From contig BSBM01000602.1 in assembly GCA_027924585.1 (NCBI GenBank), positions 9,795,501 to 9,859,500 of the forward strand: DNA of 64,000 nt. Direction: 5' to 3'. The position numbers were made by a program, and so were the translations under genes. Source of the DNA: Larix kaempferi (Eukaryota > Streptophyta > Pinopsida > Pinales > Pinaceae). Of the stretch, positions 51,901-58,205 are shown in pieces. Every line of letters starts with the position of its first letter. The first letter of the stretch is position 1. The notes under the pieces were generated by a model, which saw only the letters and a list, made by a program, of their open reading frames with translations, searched no databases and was not told where the DNA came from.

Positions 51901-54900
51901 TTGATGGGATTGTGATCAGCTGTCTGTGGTACGACAGCTGCCTGTCCACACATCTTTCTCACCCCATCCAGGGGGAATGAGAATTAAGATGTTGAATTGA
52001 GCTGGTGAAATGATATTAAATTTTGTAATAATTGCCTTGACTTATTCTACAACCTAGTATGAGGGAGATGTGTAATATAAAGTAATGCTAATGTGGTATA
52101 GGTTGGCAAAAAATAAATTGAGTAAAATAATAACATTTAAGTCGGCTTAATATGTTTATAATAAACAAATATGTATATCAATGATGCAAAAAATAAAATA
52201 ACACCAATCTAGATCCATGTTAACACTGGATTTATCACACACCAAGAAGGATCAAATACCTAGAAGTGCAAACCTTTCTCTCACTTTGCATTTTAACAAA
52301 ATTTGCACTCTCAGAGATTTGATCCCTTTTGGTGCTTGATATATCCAGGGTTTAGATGGATCTAGACTGGTTTAATAAACTACTGGCTGAGAACAAATAG
52401 TAACATCTTGCTTTTTTCTCTCATTAAAACAATAGATGCACTGGAAGGAAAACACACTATTGGAAAATGTTAGTGTGGGAGAAAGTTCTACTCAGTATTA
52501 AGTTAAGATGGTACTTAACTCCCACGATCCTTTTCTGTCTGTCACTGCATTGTTGTTGGGAGTTTTTTATTTATTCCTTGCAATACATTGCGCCATCACT
52601 AGCAAACTAATAGCCCTGGAGAAGAATGCTTTGGACACCTCATGGTAAATAAATCTCTTCATCACTGCCATTTTTTCTTCTCTGTGTTTGTTTTTGTTCT
52701 TAATTTCATCCGATGGAATGCATATCACTTGAAAACCCTTTGAGTACTTCTCCATGATACATGGATGGTAAACGTGGTAAACTGTTGGCCCTGATTACAG
52801 AGCCTAACCTAAGGGGATCAAGATAATTGAACCCATGGCCTCCCTAGCTTCATGGGAAGAGGTCTCACATCTGGCTCGTGACCACTTGGGCTAACCGTCG
52901 GGGCTCTCATCACCGCTTATAAGGTGTTTCTCAGTATAAAATGCAGGAAGCTAGGGCCCTATTGCTGTTTTTCCTTTTGCATGCAAGGCCAAATTGCCTT
53001 TTCTATTAGATGCATAGACTGAACTGGGTAGACTGATTTTTTTTATCTTGTGCTTCTGCATTCTTTGTAAATGCAAGGACAACATTATTACTCCTATATG
53101 CTCTAAAACTTTCTCAACAAAGGAATAAATCTACCTCGTTTTATTTGCTATTGTCTGCATGATCAATTGGGTACACCTAAGTGGTTTATTTCGTATAAAA
53201 TAATGCGTTGGATATCATCAAACAATTATGCATCTGGTTTAGTAAGATTCTCAAGAAGTGCAGGGGTTTTTTTAACCACCTGGAACCATAAAACCTAAAA
53301 TTTTGTGGGGAGTAGATTATATCATCAAACAATTATGTATCTGGTTTAGTAAGATGTTGAAGAAGTGCAGTTTTTTTTAACAGCCTGGAAGTTCCTATGC
53401 TGTTGGGAGCAAGAAGCGGGAGCGGGGAGCGGAGCAAAAAGCGAAATTTTCAAAAGCTCCTGTTTTGGGAGCGTTCCAGGAGCATTTTTTATATAGTATA
53501 TATTTTGATATATTTTGATGGATTTATATCTAAAAAACATATAGGATGTTGAAAGCTATAGAAAACATGGATTAAACCATATAACATCAATCATCTAGTA
53601 GTTATAACTTGTAACATTATCATCAATGATCAACCATAACTACTTTTATATGAGCTTGGCAATGAAAGGAGGTACCATAACATTGTCATCAAATGATCAA
53701 CCTAGTATAGGAGCTTTTAGTATAGGAGAGGTAGGGGGCGCCTTGGGAGCGTGCTCCCAAAACTGGGAGCATTTTGGGAGCGAGCTTCTGAAGGAAGTGA
53801 GCTTCGGGAGCGGGAGCGGGAGCGAGGGGGTGGGGGGTGCTCCCACGCAGCAGAGCCTGGAACTATAAAACCTGAAATTTTGTGGGGAGTAGATTGACAT
53901 GTCATTTGATAAGGAAGTTACATACTACAGAGGATTAAAATGTTTTTTTTCAAGGTGATTAGGAATTGATGGATGTAAAATGTCCAACTCTTGTTTAAAA
54001 ATTGCTGTGTTGGAAGCTTTGATCAAGTTGAATATTGAACTTCTGAAATTGATAACAGTTGTATCTTTGGGGGTGAACCTCTTTCTAATTTTCTTATTGT
54101 CTATTGTCATCTGGTAAACACCATCTGAATCCAACTTTTACTGTATGTTCATCACTAAGGCTTCTTATGCACAAAGATCTGTACAATCCATGGAATGATT
54201 CTTCTATATTTTTATTTTCTCTACTGTTGTCTGCTGAATAACAGCTAATTCCAGGTTTTACTTTATGTTCATCTAATAAGGCTTTCTTGCATGCAACAGA
54301 TTTGCTATGTTTTGTATCCAGGGGATGAATCTACAGAAGGAAAGGTTCTTCGTTTGAAGCAACAGTATACATTATGCTCAGCTTCTCTTCAAGATATAAT
54401 CTCCCGTTTCAAAGGGCGTTCTGGAAATAGTTTGAATTGGGAAGACTTTCCTGAAAAGGTTGCAATTCAGATGAATGACACACATCCAACATTATCTGTA
54501 CCCGAGTTGATGCGGATCTTGATTGATGTGGAAGGTTTGCCTTGGGAGAAAGCCTGGAATATTACTCAGAGGTAATGTTTTGAACTGTTCTACATTTGCA
54601 CACAAGATAGTCTGTGGATTTTGAACTCTGATCTTGGTTGTAAACTGTTCTATAATTTAAGCCTGAGATCATTTGTCTCCCTACGATGTCAAACATTTGT
54701 GCATCTTTGAGTTGTATATATTTATGCTAAAAAAAGGCTTGTCAGAAATCCTTAGTAATACATTCACACATTTATATTGCAGAACAGTGGCATACACAAA
54801 TCATACAGTGCTTCCCGAAGCGTTGGAAAAGTGGCCTTTTGAGCTTATGCAAAAGCTTCTTCCAAGACACATCGAGATAATACGAATTATTGATGAGGAG
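12740..54900 (+). CDS. PHS1: Plastidial alpha-glucan phosphorylase, 5' half (7 exons, continues beyond window)
   Basis: This enzyme (EC 2.4.1.1, GT35 family) reversibly phosphorolyses the non-reducing ends of alpha-1,4-glucans to glucose-1-phosphate in the plastid stroma, in starch and malto-oligosaccharide metabolism. Seven exons join in frame to 462 codons. All introns are GT/AG, with phases 1, 0, 0, 0, 0 and 2. The product starts with a Ser/Arg-rich leader of about 65 residues, then has the GT35 N-terminal domain. Diagnostic blocks are [83 protein letters not shown] and [14 protein letters not shown]. The leader and overall similarity point to the plastid isoform rather than the cytosolic one. 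The roughly 80-residue plastid insertion and the C-terminal PLP lysine lie in exons outside the window. Introns 5 (35.1 kb) and 7 (over 9.1 kb) are swollen by retroelements. Confidence 0.93.
13443..13681 (+). CDS. PHS1: PHS1 exon 2
   Basis: The acceptor TTATGCAG and donor G|GTATGA give 239 bases. It encodes the start of the mature enzyme: [19 protein letters not shown], a [15 protein letters not shown] helix, and YYLSMEFLQ. The last is a strongly conserved GT35 block in the N-terminal domain. It ends in phase 0. Confidence 0.93.
13682..16618 (+). other. PHS1 intron 2 (2.9 kb)
   Basis: Noncoding, with a GTATGA donor and a TTGTTCAG acceptor. It holds a tRNA-like SINE candidate on the minus strand at 14487-14541. 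The open frames inside it (13895-14098, 14589-14852, 15952-16134) have no recognised motif. Confidence 0.8.
14487..14541 (-). repeat. tRNA-derived SINE-like promoter unit
   Basis: Read on the minus strand, TAGCTCAGATGG (14541-14530) matches an RNA polymerase III A box. GGGTTCAATTTC (14498-14487) matches a B box. They are about 30 bp apart, as in a tRNA head. There is no full tRNA cloverleaf. A SINE body would extend to lower coordinates, but its end is not clear. Confidence 0.5.
16619..16720 (+). CDS. PHS1: PHS1 exon 3
   Basis: It has 102 bases and is phase 0 at both ends. It encodes [20 protein letters not shown] and ends LESVAEQ, completing the EFLQGRxLxNAxxNL block of GT35 phosphorylases begun in exon 2. 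Borders are TTCAG|GGTAGG and GAGCAG|GTATTT. Confidence 0.93.
16721..18401 (+). other. PHS1 intron 3 (1.7 kb)
   Basis: Noncoding. I see no recognisable transposon, RNA gene or conserved frame in it. Confidence 0.8.
18402..18578 (+). CDS. PHS1: PHS1 exon 4 (glycine loop)
   Basis: It has 177 bases and is phase 0. It encodes [20 protein letters not shown], the glycine-rich loop that helps bind phosphate and substrate in GT35 enzymes. [17 protein letters not shown] and a conserved ENWLE end follow. Borders are TTATAG|GAGCC and CTGGAG|GTAATT. Confidence 0.95.
18579..18900 (+). other. PHS1 intron 4 (322 bp)
   Basis: A short AT-rich intron ending GGCCTGCAG. I see nothing else in it. Confidence 0.85.
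18901..19176 (+). CDS. PHS1: PHS1 exon 5
   Basis: It has 276 bases and is phase 0 at both ends. It encodes [49 protein letters not shown] and the [19 protein letters not shown] end, a contiguous GT35 N-terminal block. The donor is GCAAAG|GTAGGT. The next coding sequence (ICYVLYPGD) is 35 kb downstream. Confidence 0.95.
19443..19804 (+). repeat. Dispersed repeat H, copy 2
   Basis: It opens GACTAGCATAGATCCATCTT. After about 100 bp it reads GATTAAGAAGGACTATGCTA, an imperfect inverted copy of that opening. A T-rich middle follows, then the GGCTGTAGAGTCCACCTTG tail. It is in the same orientation as copy 1. Confidence 0.65.
19998..20313 (+). repeat. Dispersed repeat H, copy 3
   Basis: The head ATCATAGATCCATCTTGACT is partnered by GTTTAAGATGGATTTATGCT about 95 bp on. 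The tail has GAGCTGTAGAGTGCACCTC and TCTCAGTGCAGTTA, and a short CA repeat. It lies 200 bp after copy 2 in the same orientation. Confidence 0.65.
20314..21395. other. Unassigned intron 5 sequence
   Basis: Noncoding. A short GATTAGAT microsatellite lies at 20921-20947. The frame 20620-20885 (minus) has no motif. Confidence 0.5.
21396..21490. repeat. Imperfect foldback, arms about 35 bp
   Basis: The left arm (21396-21430) starts GAAATGCCTTGGAAACATTC. The right arm (21457-21490) is close to its reverse complement and ends CATTTCCAAGGCGTTTC. The loop is 26 nt. Only a few bases differ between the arms. Confidence 0.75.
21491..22410 (-). other. Minus-strand broken frame of unknown family
   Basis: Two adjoining minus-strand frames (22152-21856 and 21859-21233) may be pieces of one ORF. 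The first is Lys/Glu-rich ([32 protein letters not shown]). I recognise no domain. It could be a relic of a transposon product. The second frame runs across the foldback at 21396-21490, so its lower part is not trustworthy. Confidence 0.35.
25684..28616 (-). mobile_element. Gag-only LTR retrotransposon nested in element A
   Basis: The LTRs are 27841-28616 (5', 776 bp) and 25684-26476 (3', 793 bp). On the minus strand the primer site TGGTATTAGAGC directly follows the 5' LTR. A polypurine tract (TTAAGGGGGG) precedes the 3' LTR. The 5-bp duplication GAGCA is exact (25679-25683 and 28617-28621). The internal region is only 1.36 kb and codes for a gag-like protein but no pol. This is a complete, non-autonomous element. 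Confidence 0.92.
26660..27685 (-). CDS. Gag-like protein of the nested LTR element
   Basis: It is an open frame of 341 residues. The N-terminus reads [20 protein letters not shown], then SHDLFDYC. This is the N-x-W-K-x-x-M/I-x-x-Y-L pattern of Copia-type gag (DUF4219/UBN2). [20 protein letters not shown] and [16 protein letters not shown] follow, as in the UBN2 region. The rest is Ser/Asp/His-rich. I see no zinc knuckle, protease, integrase or RT. The frame is intact, unusual for this window, so the element may have been mobile relatively recently with pol supplied in trans. Confidence 0.75.
   Translation of the reverse strand: MYSEEIPLLSPFNYDEWKPKIIAYLKSHDLFDYCFEREFESFEEENDWLNKGDTVYAFMMYAMSRCMVHHFINVESPKKLWAQPDERFGKQNEGIGPNPFESKPSDAFALLDDLIDHESVSNISHIEVSHKEEELADSTLMLQISSISNSVPAHTIEIAEVPKSSLAPESVGLHRDLMNVSEVKSTIGGNAFALLDHSPLMFYYMIIISCFQKVIEDDGHCHSLGIISHAFTGLDLTSNGSKEILSNHDSSLGSDLDSKQSLIFDGSFEHNLTHDGSKEKTKDYLHIHSFDPTSTDSNHRLKDHPHTFGFVLITFDLKSKYKHMLSEHDPLLPKKKIPPDI
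30213..30573. mobile_element. hAT-type MITE (361 bp)
   Basis: The ends are CAATGTTCCCCCAAGTTTCC and CCAGTGGAACACTG. The 8-bp target copies are ATAGTTTA (30205-30212) and ATAATTTA (30574-30581), with one mismatch. Its ends match hAT1, so it is probably a deletion derivative of the same family. It is inserted in the internal region of element B. GC-rich ends flank an AT-rich middle. Confidence 0.82.
30582..32259 (-). other. Internal region of LTR element B
   Basis: This is the minus-strand internal region from the primer site (32246-32258) downward. It has no frame over about 70 codons and no recognised domain. Confidence 0.6.
32619..33261. other. Unassigned intron 5 sequence between elements B and C
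   Basis: Noncoding and mildly AT-rich. I see no repeat boundary beyond those of its neighbours. Confidence 0.5.
33262..39938 (+). mobile_element. Element C, same family as A, split by element D
   Basis: It starts TGTTGCCGTTTGATATGCAC and ends GTAGGTAACA. The flanks are GGCCG (33257-33261) and GGCCT (39939-39943), a 4/5 match. Removing D leaves about 3.36 kb, almost the size of A. The AGAAATCTTCAAGC, CTCCTCCGTTTAGGCAAACT and CGAAGCCAAGGGGG boxes are present. There is no coding sequence. Confidence 0.8.
36320..39631 (+). mobile_element. Element D, same family, nested in C
   Basis: It starts TGTTGCCACCTGGATGCACA and ends CTTAGCTGGTAACA, with the exact 5-bp duplication GGAGG (36315-36319 and 39632-39636). 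It is 3312 bp and is the cleanest full-length copy. Its insertion site lies in the CTTTGGAGGTG motif of C, which can be rejoined by eye across the insert. No frame exceeds 100 codons. Confidence 0.88.
39944..41850. other. Unassigned intron 5 sequence with purine tract and telomere-like motifs
   Basis: 41310-41480 is almost pure A/G on the plus strand. It gives a low-complexity Glu/Lys/Arg frame that I do not accept as a gene. 41497-41585 has scattered TTAGGG and TTTAGG motifs. The rest is unassigned. Confidence 0.45.
41851..44061 (-). mobile_element. Short-LTR retroelement G (213-bp LTRs)
   Basis: LTRs at 41851-42063 and 43849-44061 (213 bp each) differ at roughly nine positions. The target duplication CTTAG is exact (41846-41850 and 44062-44066). 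Minus-strand landmarks are the primer site TGGTATCAGAG at 43846-43836, and a purine tract (AAGGGGAAGGCAA) next to the left LTR. The 1.8-kb interior has no pol. It holds a 187-codon minus frame (42698-42135), an AT-only island (42740-42960) and a C-rich half (43840-42980 read on the minus strand). It is a non-autonomous, TRIM/LARD-like element. Confidence 0.9.
42135..42698 (-). CDS. Unknown ORF in retroelement G
   Basis: An open frame of 187 residues. The N-terminal half is acidic and helical ([20 protein letters not shown], then [14 protein letters not shown]), with likely coiled-coil character. The C-terminal half is basic and Thr/Asn-rich. I find no zinc knuckle or catalytic motif. Its place upstream of the 3' LTR suggests an element-specific protein or a gag remnant. 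It may also be noncoding. Confidence 0.35.
   Translation of the reverse strand: MSMASYSKSDEFIDLLEEILKDIDEIKKTMDETFKVNEDGGENHVEEATQVDEKKEDRVGQYVIITNTRRTDIITKTAIKNIKGSNYNIYQTQDKTSVLMSIISTRSPFKGTDTQCVGYNNAKIIKAIMYVEHVQLTTNIVKRSNHTSRNIVNKTSPSSYLLQIPGHNNQNEAMVVIKIAPQVISAT
44067..45755. other. Unassigned intron 5 sequence, possible LTR border
   Basis: On the minus strand, a purine tract TTAGGGGGGTG is followed by TGTTGAGATATTATCAACAT (ending at 44827). This resembles a 3' LTR start. No matching second LTR was found, so the element is unresolved. The rest has no recognised feature. Confidence 0.35.
45756..50720 (+). mobile_element. Element E, divergent 5-kb member of the A family
   Basis: It starts TGTTGTCCGCCAATATGCAC and ends CAGTTGATAACA, with the exact 5-bp duplication TGCCC (45751-45755 and 50721-50725). 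CTCCTCCGTTTAGGCAAATT, CGAAGCCAAGGGGGGTAGTC, CCAGCTTTGGAGG and CATGGGGCCATGG tie it to A, C and D. At 4965 bp it is 1.6 kb longer than its relatives, by divergence or an older insert I could not delimit. There is no coding sequence. Confidence 0.82.
50726..52203. other. Unassigned intron 5 sequence
   Basis: No gene was recognised. AAGGAGGGG followed by TGTTATATAAG near 51883-51902 could be a plus-strand polypurine tract and LTR start. No partner LTR is visible. The frame 51638-51826 has no known domain. Confidence 0.4.
52204..52376. repeat. Foldback element with 64-bp arms
   Basis: The left arm (52209-52272) starts CTAGATCCATGTTAACACTG. The right arm (52302-52365) is its reverse complement at roughly four in five positions. 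The loop is 29 nt. The arm matches the head of repeat H copies, so this is a related MITE-like foldback without the H tail. Confidence 0.8.
52377..53210. other. Intron 5 sequence with SINE-like unit
   Basis: Noncoding. It holds the tRNA-like unit at 52823-52893. The minus frame 52567-52755 has no recognised domain. Confidence 0.5.
52823..52893 (-). repeat. tRNA-derived SINE-like promoter unit
   Basis: The minus strand has TAGCCCAAGTGG (52893-52882), an A-box match. GGGTTCAATTAT (52834-52823), a B-box match, lies about 48 bp on. The sequence between does not fold as a standard tRNA. It resembles plant SINE heads. Confidence 0.5.
53211..53897 (+). repeat. 107-bp tandem duplication, second copy split by an insert
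   Basis: Copy 1 is about 53211-53317. Copy 2 is 53318-53390 plus 53863-53897. Both carry ATCATCAAACAATTATG, ATCTGGTTTAGTAAGAT and AAATTTTGTGGGGAGTAGAT. The second copy is interrupted by the 53391-53854 insert. Confidence 0.85.
53391..53854. mobile_element. GGGAGC-rich hAT-like insert (464 bp)
   Basis: It is flanked by exact 8-bp copies of GCCTGGAA (53383-53390 and 53855-53862). The uninterrupted duplicate at 53277-53290 shows the pre-insertion site. The ends are imperfect inverted repeats (TATGCTGTTGGGAGC against CTGCTGCGTGGGAGC). The word GGGAGC or its complement recurs more than ten times. There is no coding capacity. The 8-bp duplication points to hAT-type mobilisation. Confidence 0.75.
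54300..54571 (+). CDS. PHS1: PHS1 exon 6
   Basis: It has 272 bases, with acceptor CAACAG|ATTTGC and donor CAGAG|GTAATG (phase 2). It encodes [59 protein letters not shown] and WEKAWNITQ. The NDTHP block belongs to the conserved GT35 active-site scaffold. It joins in frame to exon 5 across the 35-kb intron. Confidence 0.95.
54572..54782 (+). other. PHS1 intron 6 (211 bp)
   Basis: A compact GT/AG intron (GTAATG...ATTGCAG) with no insertions. This contrasts with its two giant neighbours. Confidence 0.9.
54783..54900 (+). CDS. PHS1: PHS1 exon 7 (last exon in window)
   Basis: It has 118 bases and completes the split Arg codon. It then encodes [39 protein letters not shown], ending in phase 0 at GAGGAG|GTATGT. 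In plastid isoforms the isoform-specific insertion follows shortly downstream. That exon is not in the window. Confidence 0.94.
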
Positions 54901-55997
54901 GTATGTTGTTCTGTTATATAAAATGCATGCTGTGTATGTGAATGCTTGATATGTACAAACTAACCATCTCTTTATATCTCACTAAGCAAAATGCTTGGCT
55001 TCGTATCCACAGTGGAGACCAACCTTTGTTCTTACTGCATGGACATGCTCAAAACAGTATCAGTTTTTGTTTTGTTGTTAAGTTAAATGGAACAATTTCG
55101 TGTATTATTAGGTACTGTAAGTAATTTCCGTGGAAAAGGTACCGTCTTAGTCATTTACGGTCTTATGCATGAATTAAAGTTAATCACCTACTCCGTCTCA
55201 TTTCCTCACTCACCCTCTAACCTTGCAACAGTATTCCGATGCTCATAAAAGGTGACAAATAACCATTCAAGTCTATCATTATGCCTTGAATCATGTAACC
55301 TGTTGCAGAAATTTGTAAAATGTATGGCCTTGTCTATTCATATCAAGTAATCCCTAATCATTTGACATCTTTATTATTATTTATATTTATTTTAAATGCA
55401 TCATATTTTACTTCATAGAACAATGGTTACATCGCGGAACAGAAAGAGTCACAATATACAAACAACAGGACCAGGAAATTTTTCCCTAAACTTGAGTTTG
55501 ACAAGCAAAGCCAACTCCTGGGTAAAAAGCTTGAATTACCCTAACCTAAGGGGGAAAATTTCTCATTAAAAGTAGTTTTACACTGATGCTTCCACTGAAA
55601 TGCAATTGCAGCGAGCCAAACTGTGTACCATAAAATTTTCATTTATACTGAATCATCCATATGTCCCCCAGAGGAGGACCTTTTCATGAAAGCGAGGTGG
55701 TAAAAAGGAAGTGAAGATTCAGCCTAAAACCATGCCCAAAAAGCAACAGTTACAAAACTGTCGAGAAGGAAGTTGGTACAACTGGCCTATGTACGTTTCA
55801 TCTGTATTTCGGTGGCGGAAACCTTATCAAAGGCAGAACTACAAGGACATTGGGTTGGCTGCAAAGAGGATATTAGTTGTAAAAGAGGTGTGTGATTATG
55901 GAGAGTTCAAAGAGGATGAGAAGAGAGCTTGAAAGAAGAAGGTTGGTGCAAGGATGAAGACAAAAGGGGATATTGTAGAGTCGAATGATGCATACTG

Positions 55998-56115
55998 TAA
56001 GAGTTGCAGAGACCAAAGAAAGTGGGGGCAGTGTTAAGGCACGTAAATGTGTATCGGTATGAGTTGCAGAGGCCAAAGAAGGTGGGAGCTGTGTTAAGGC
56101 ACGTAAATGTGTATA
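55998..56115 (+). repeat. 60-bp tandem duplication at an LTR-like border
   Basis: Two near-identical units share GAGTTGCAGAG, CCAAAGAA and GTGTTAAGGCACGTAAATGT. Each unit contains a purine tract followed by TGTTAAGG. Confidence 0.8.
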
Positions 56116-56331
56116 TAGTAAATCTTTATTTGCTAATGAGAATGGGTAGACCATTTTCCTGATTTCTTCAACGTCATTGAATCTTTGTAATAGTTTATTT
56201 CCTGCATTCTGTAATCTAGAGTACGAATCCTTACTCTTACATTTTGCTGTAAGATAATCAAGGTTTTTAGAGAGTGTTGGATCAACCCTAAGATAGTGTG
56301 AAGAAGGGGCCTATTGTGCATCCCCTGACCA
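56093..56331 (+). mobile_element. LTR-like unit with adjacent primer site
   Basis: The purine-rich CCAAAGAAGGTGGGAGC precedes TGTTAAGGCACGTAAATGTG. About 240 bp later the unit ends at CCTGACCA, followed by TTTGGTATCAAAGTG (56332-56346). That is a near match to an initiator-Met primer site. So a polypurine tract lies upstream and a primer site downstream of one LTR. The partner LTR is not visible. Confidence 0.5.
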
Positions 56332-56396
56332 TTTGGTATCAAAGTGAGGAAAGACTGGTAAATTCAAAAGTGTCTAGAGCTTTTTTGTGTGAAGTG

Positions 56397-57292
56397 TGTG
56401 GCCACCGAAATGCACACCTGGGGGGAAACACAACAGAAATCTTTCAAAGCTGCTAGGTGTGTCCTTGGGGACAAGTCTCGATTCAGGTGCTGTCACCTGA
56501 TCCTGAATCCTCTGTTTAGGCAAACTCCTAATCGAAGCCAATGGGGGTAGACCCTACTAAAGAGTTTCTAAGGCTCTTAGTTGTGTTTAGTTGTTACAGA
56601 TGGACATGATTGTTTTTAGGAGTTTTTTGGAAAGAAAAAAGTGAACAAGCTTATTGCAAAATGGTAAAATAGTTCAACAACATAACATCAGCATATAAAG
56701 ATTAAACAACAATAGTAAAATGATATTAAACAAATAAAATATGTTGTTGCAAATTGGAGATCAGTGCTGATGAGTCAAAATAGAAATAATGTTGTTGTGA
56801 TGTAAAATGTTTTGCAATTGTACTTGGTCAATTTTAAATTAATGAGATGATGAGTTGATTAAAAGGGGAAAAGGGGGATTCCCGATATACCTATGAGGTA
56901 CGTGGGAATGTGTCCAGATTTCACTCTAAGTGGCTCCACACAAGGACATCTGGCTAGATGGAGTCACGGGGGGATGTCCAACACTACACCAAACGAGGGT
57001 GTAGCCTGATGGGGCCTTGCTGTCACGTTCTAGTGGTTCTTGCTTCCTTTGCAAAATTTGCCCACACAAGAGTGAATTCGAAAATAACACCGGATTTCCG
57101 TTAGGGAGGTTAATCGAAAGATTTTGAGAACTAATTACTAGTCACTCCAATTCCTTTTGATGCACTCAACTGGTCGGACGAACCGCAGAGGTGCAGAGCA
57201 GACGGAATGGAGACTTGATTTTAAGAGTTTTAACAATACTTTTTTACATGGAAGAAGTAAAACAAAGCAAGCAAATGTTTCCTAATTACTAC
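56397..57292 (+). mobile_element. Element F, left part, same family as A
   Basis: It starts TGTGGCCACCGAAATGCACA and carries AGAAATCTTTCAAAGC, AGGCAAACTCCTAATCGAAG and TTCTAGTGGTTCTTGCTTCC-type landmarks. At 57292 (CTAATTACTAC) it is interrupted by the Copia element. Element A continues from the same point with ACTGTGAGTCTC. Its right part is outside the window. Confidence 0.75.
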
Positions 57293-57898
57293 TGTTGAGA
57301 TATTGTAACTTCAAAGAATATTATATTTGTACTTTATTATTCCGGAGATGATTCATTCCTCCGTGAAGATCTTATTGTATATCCGGAGATGTTTATTCCT
57401 CCGTCGGAATGCGGTAACTTGGGTTATTAGACTTCCCTAGTGGGGGTCGGCCCTGTATGTGTTATGTGGGTCAAAGGGTTATTAGACCACCCTAGAGGGG
57501 TCGGCCCAGTCAGTTGTAGTGGGGTATTTAACCCATTGGTTAAATACGAGCCTACATGTCTTGTGTAAAAGATAAGTCGGAGTAGTGTATAAATAGAGGA
57601 GGTGTATTCCTCATTTGACACACACACTCACTCACTTGAGAGTGGCACACTTGTGGAGGAGAGGTCTGCTATGGAGAAGGAGGAGCTTATGCTCAGGGTT
57701 ACATCTTTGTATATTGCTGGTCATCTATATTGAGGAAGCTTTACTGGGTTTTCTACCCCATGAGGGTTTCCCAGGATAAATCTATGTCTCTTGTGTTTAT
57801 GCTGTGCTTCTTGTTTCTTCAGTGATCCTGTATATGCTATTATTGTGAAATGGAATGTAATGCTGCTATTTTTTGTCTGAGCATATTAAATCTTAACA
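57293..57898 (+). repeat. Left LTR of the Copia element
   Basis: It begins TGTTGAGATATTGTAACTTC and ends AAATCTTAACA. TATAAATAGAGG at 57587-57598 is a convincing TATA box for element transcription, and the copy is repeated in the right LTR. Confidence 0.9.
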
Positions 57899-58205
57899 TG
57901 GTATCAGAGCTAACCTGAAGGAAGGCAAGGTATGGCACTTACAACACTTGCTTTACTTACGACAATTTGAAGGTTAGGGTTTTATATAGCAAAAAACCAG
58001 TCATCGTGGAACTTTCGCCATAAATCCATTTTGGCGAAGGTTCAGGATCTGAAACCTTTACAGGTCGTAGATAACACCTCCAGGTATCTTGTGTCCAAAG
58101 GGCACCCTCAAATTCGTTGTACTTTGTAAGTTATGATCAGTACAAGTTAGGGTTTTTGCCTCTTCCAGATCTCAGTCAAAATCAGGTGACCTAGGCAAAA
58201 AGGTC

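Larger units (their letters stand above)
19177..54299 (+). other. PHS1 intron 5, 35.1 kb, filled with nested transposons
   Basis: The donor GTAGGT at 19177 pairs with the acceptor CAACAG at 54299. Exons 5 and 6 are adjacent in known plant PHS1 proteins (…[13 protein letters not shown]…), so no coding sequence is missing between them. It contains at least eleven separate insertions, listed individually. Confidence 0.88.

Noticed and set aside
54901-57292. PHS1 exon 8
   Set aside because: I looked for the expected peptide after IIDEE and for a matching AG border. Nothing fits before the Copia element or in the rest of the window.
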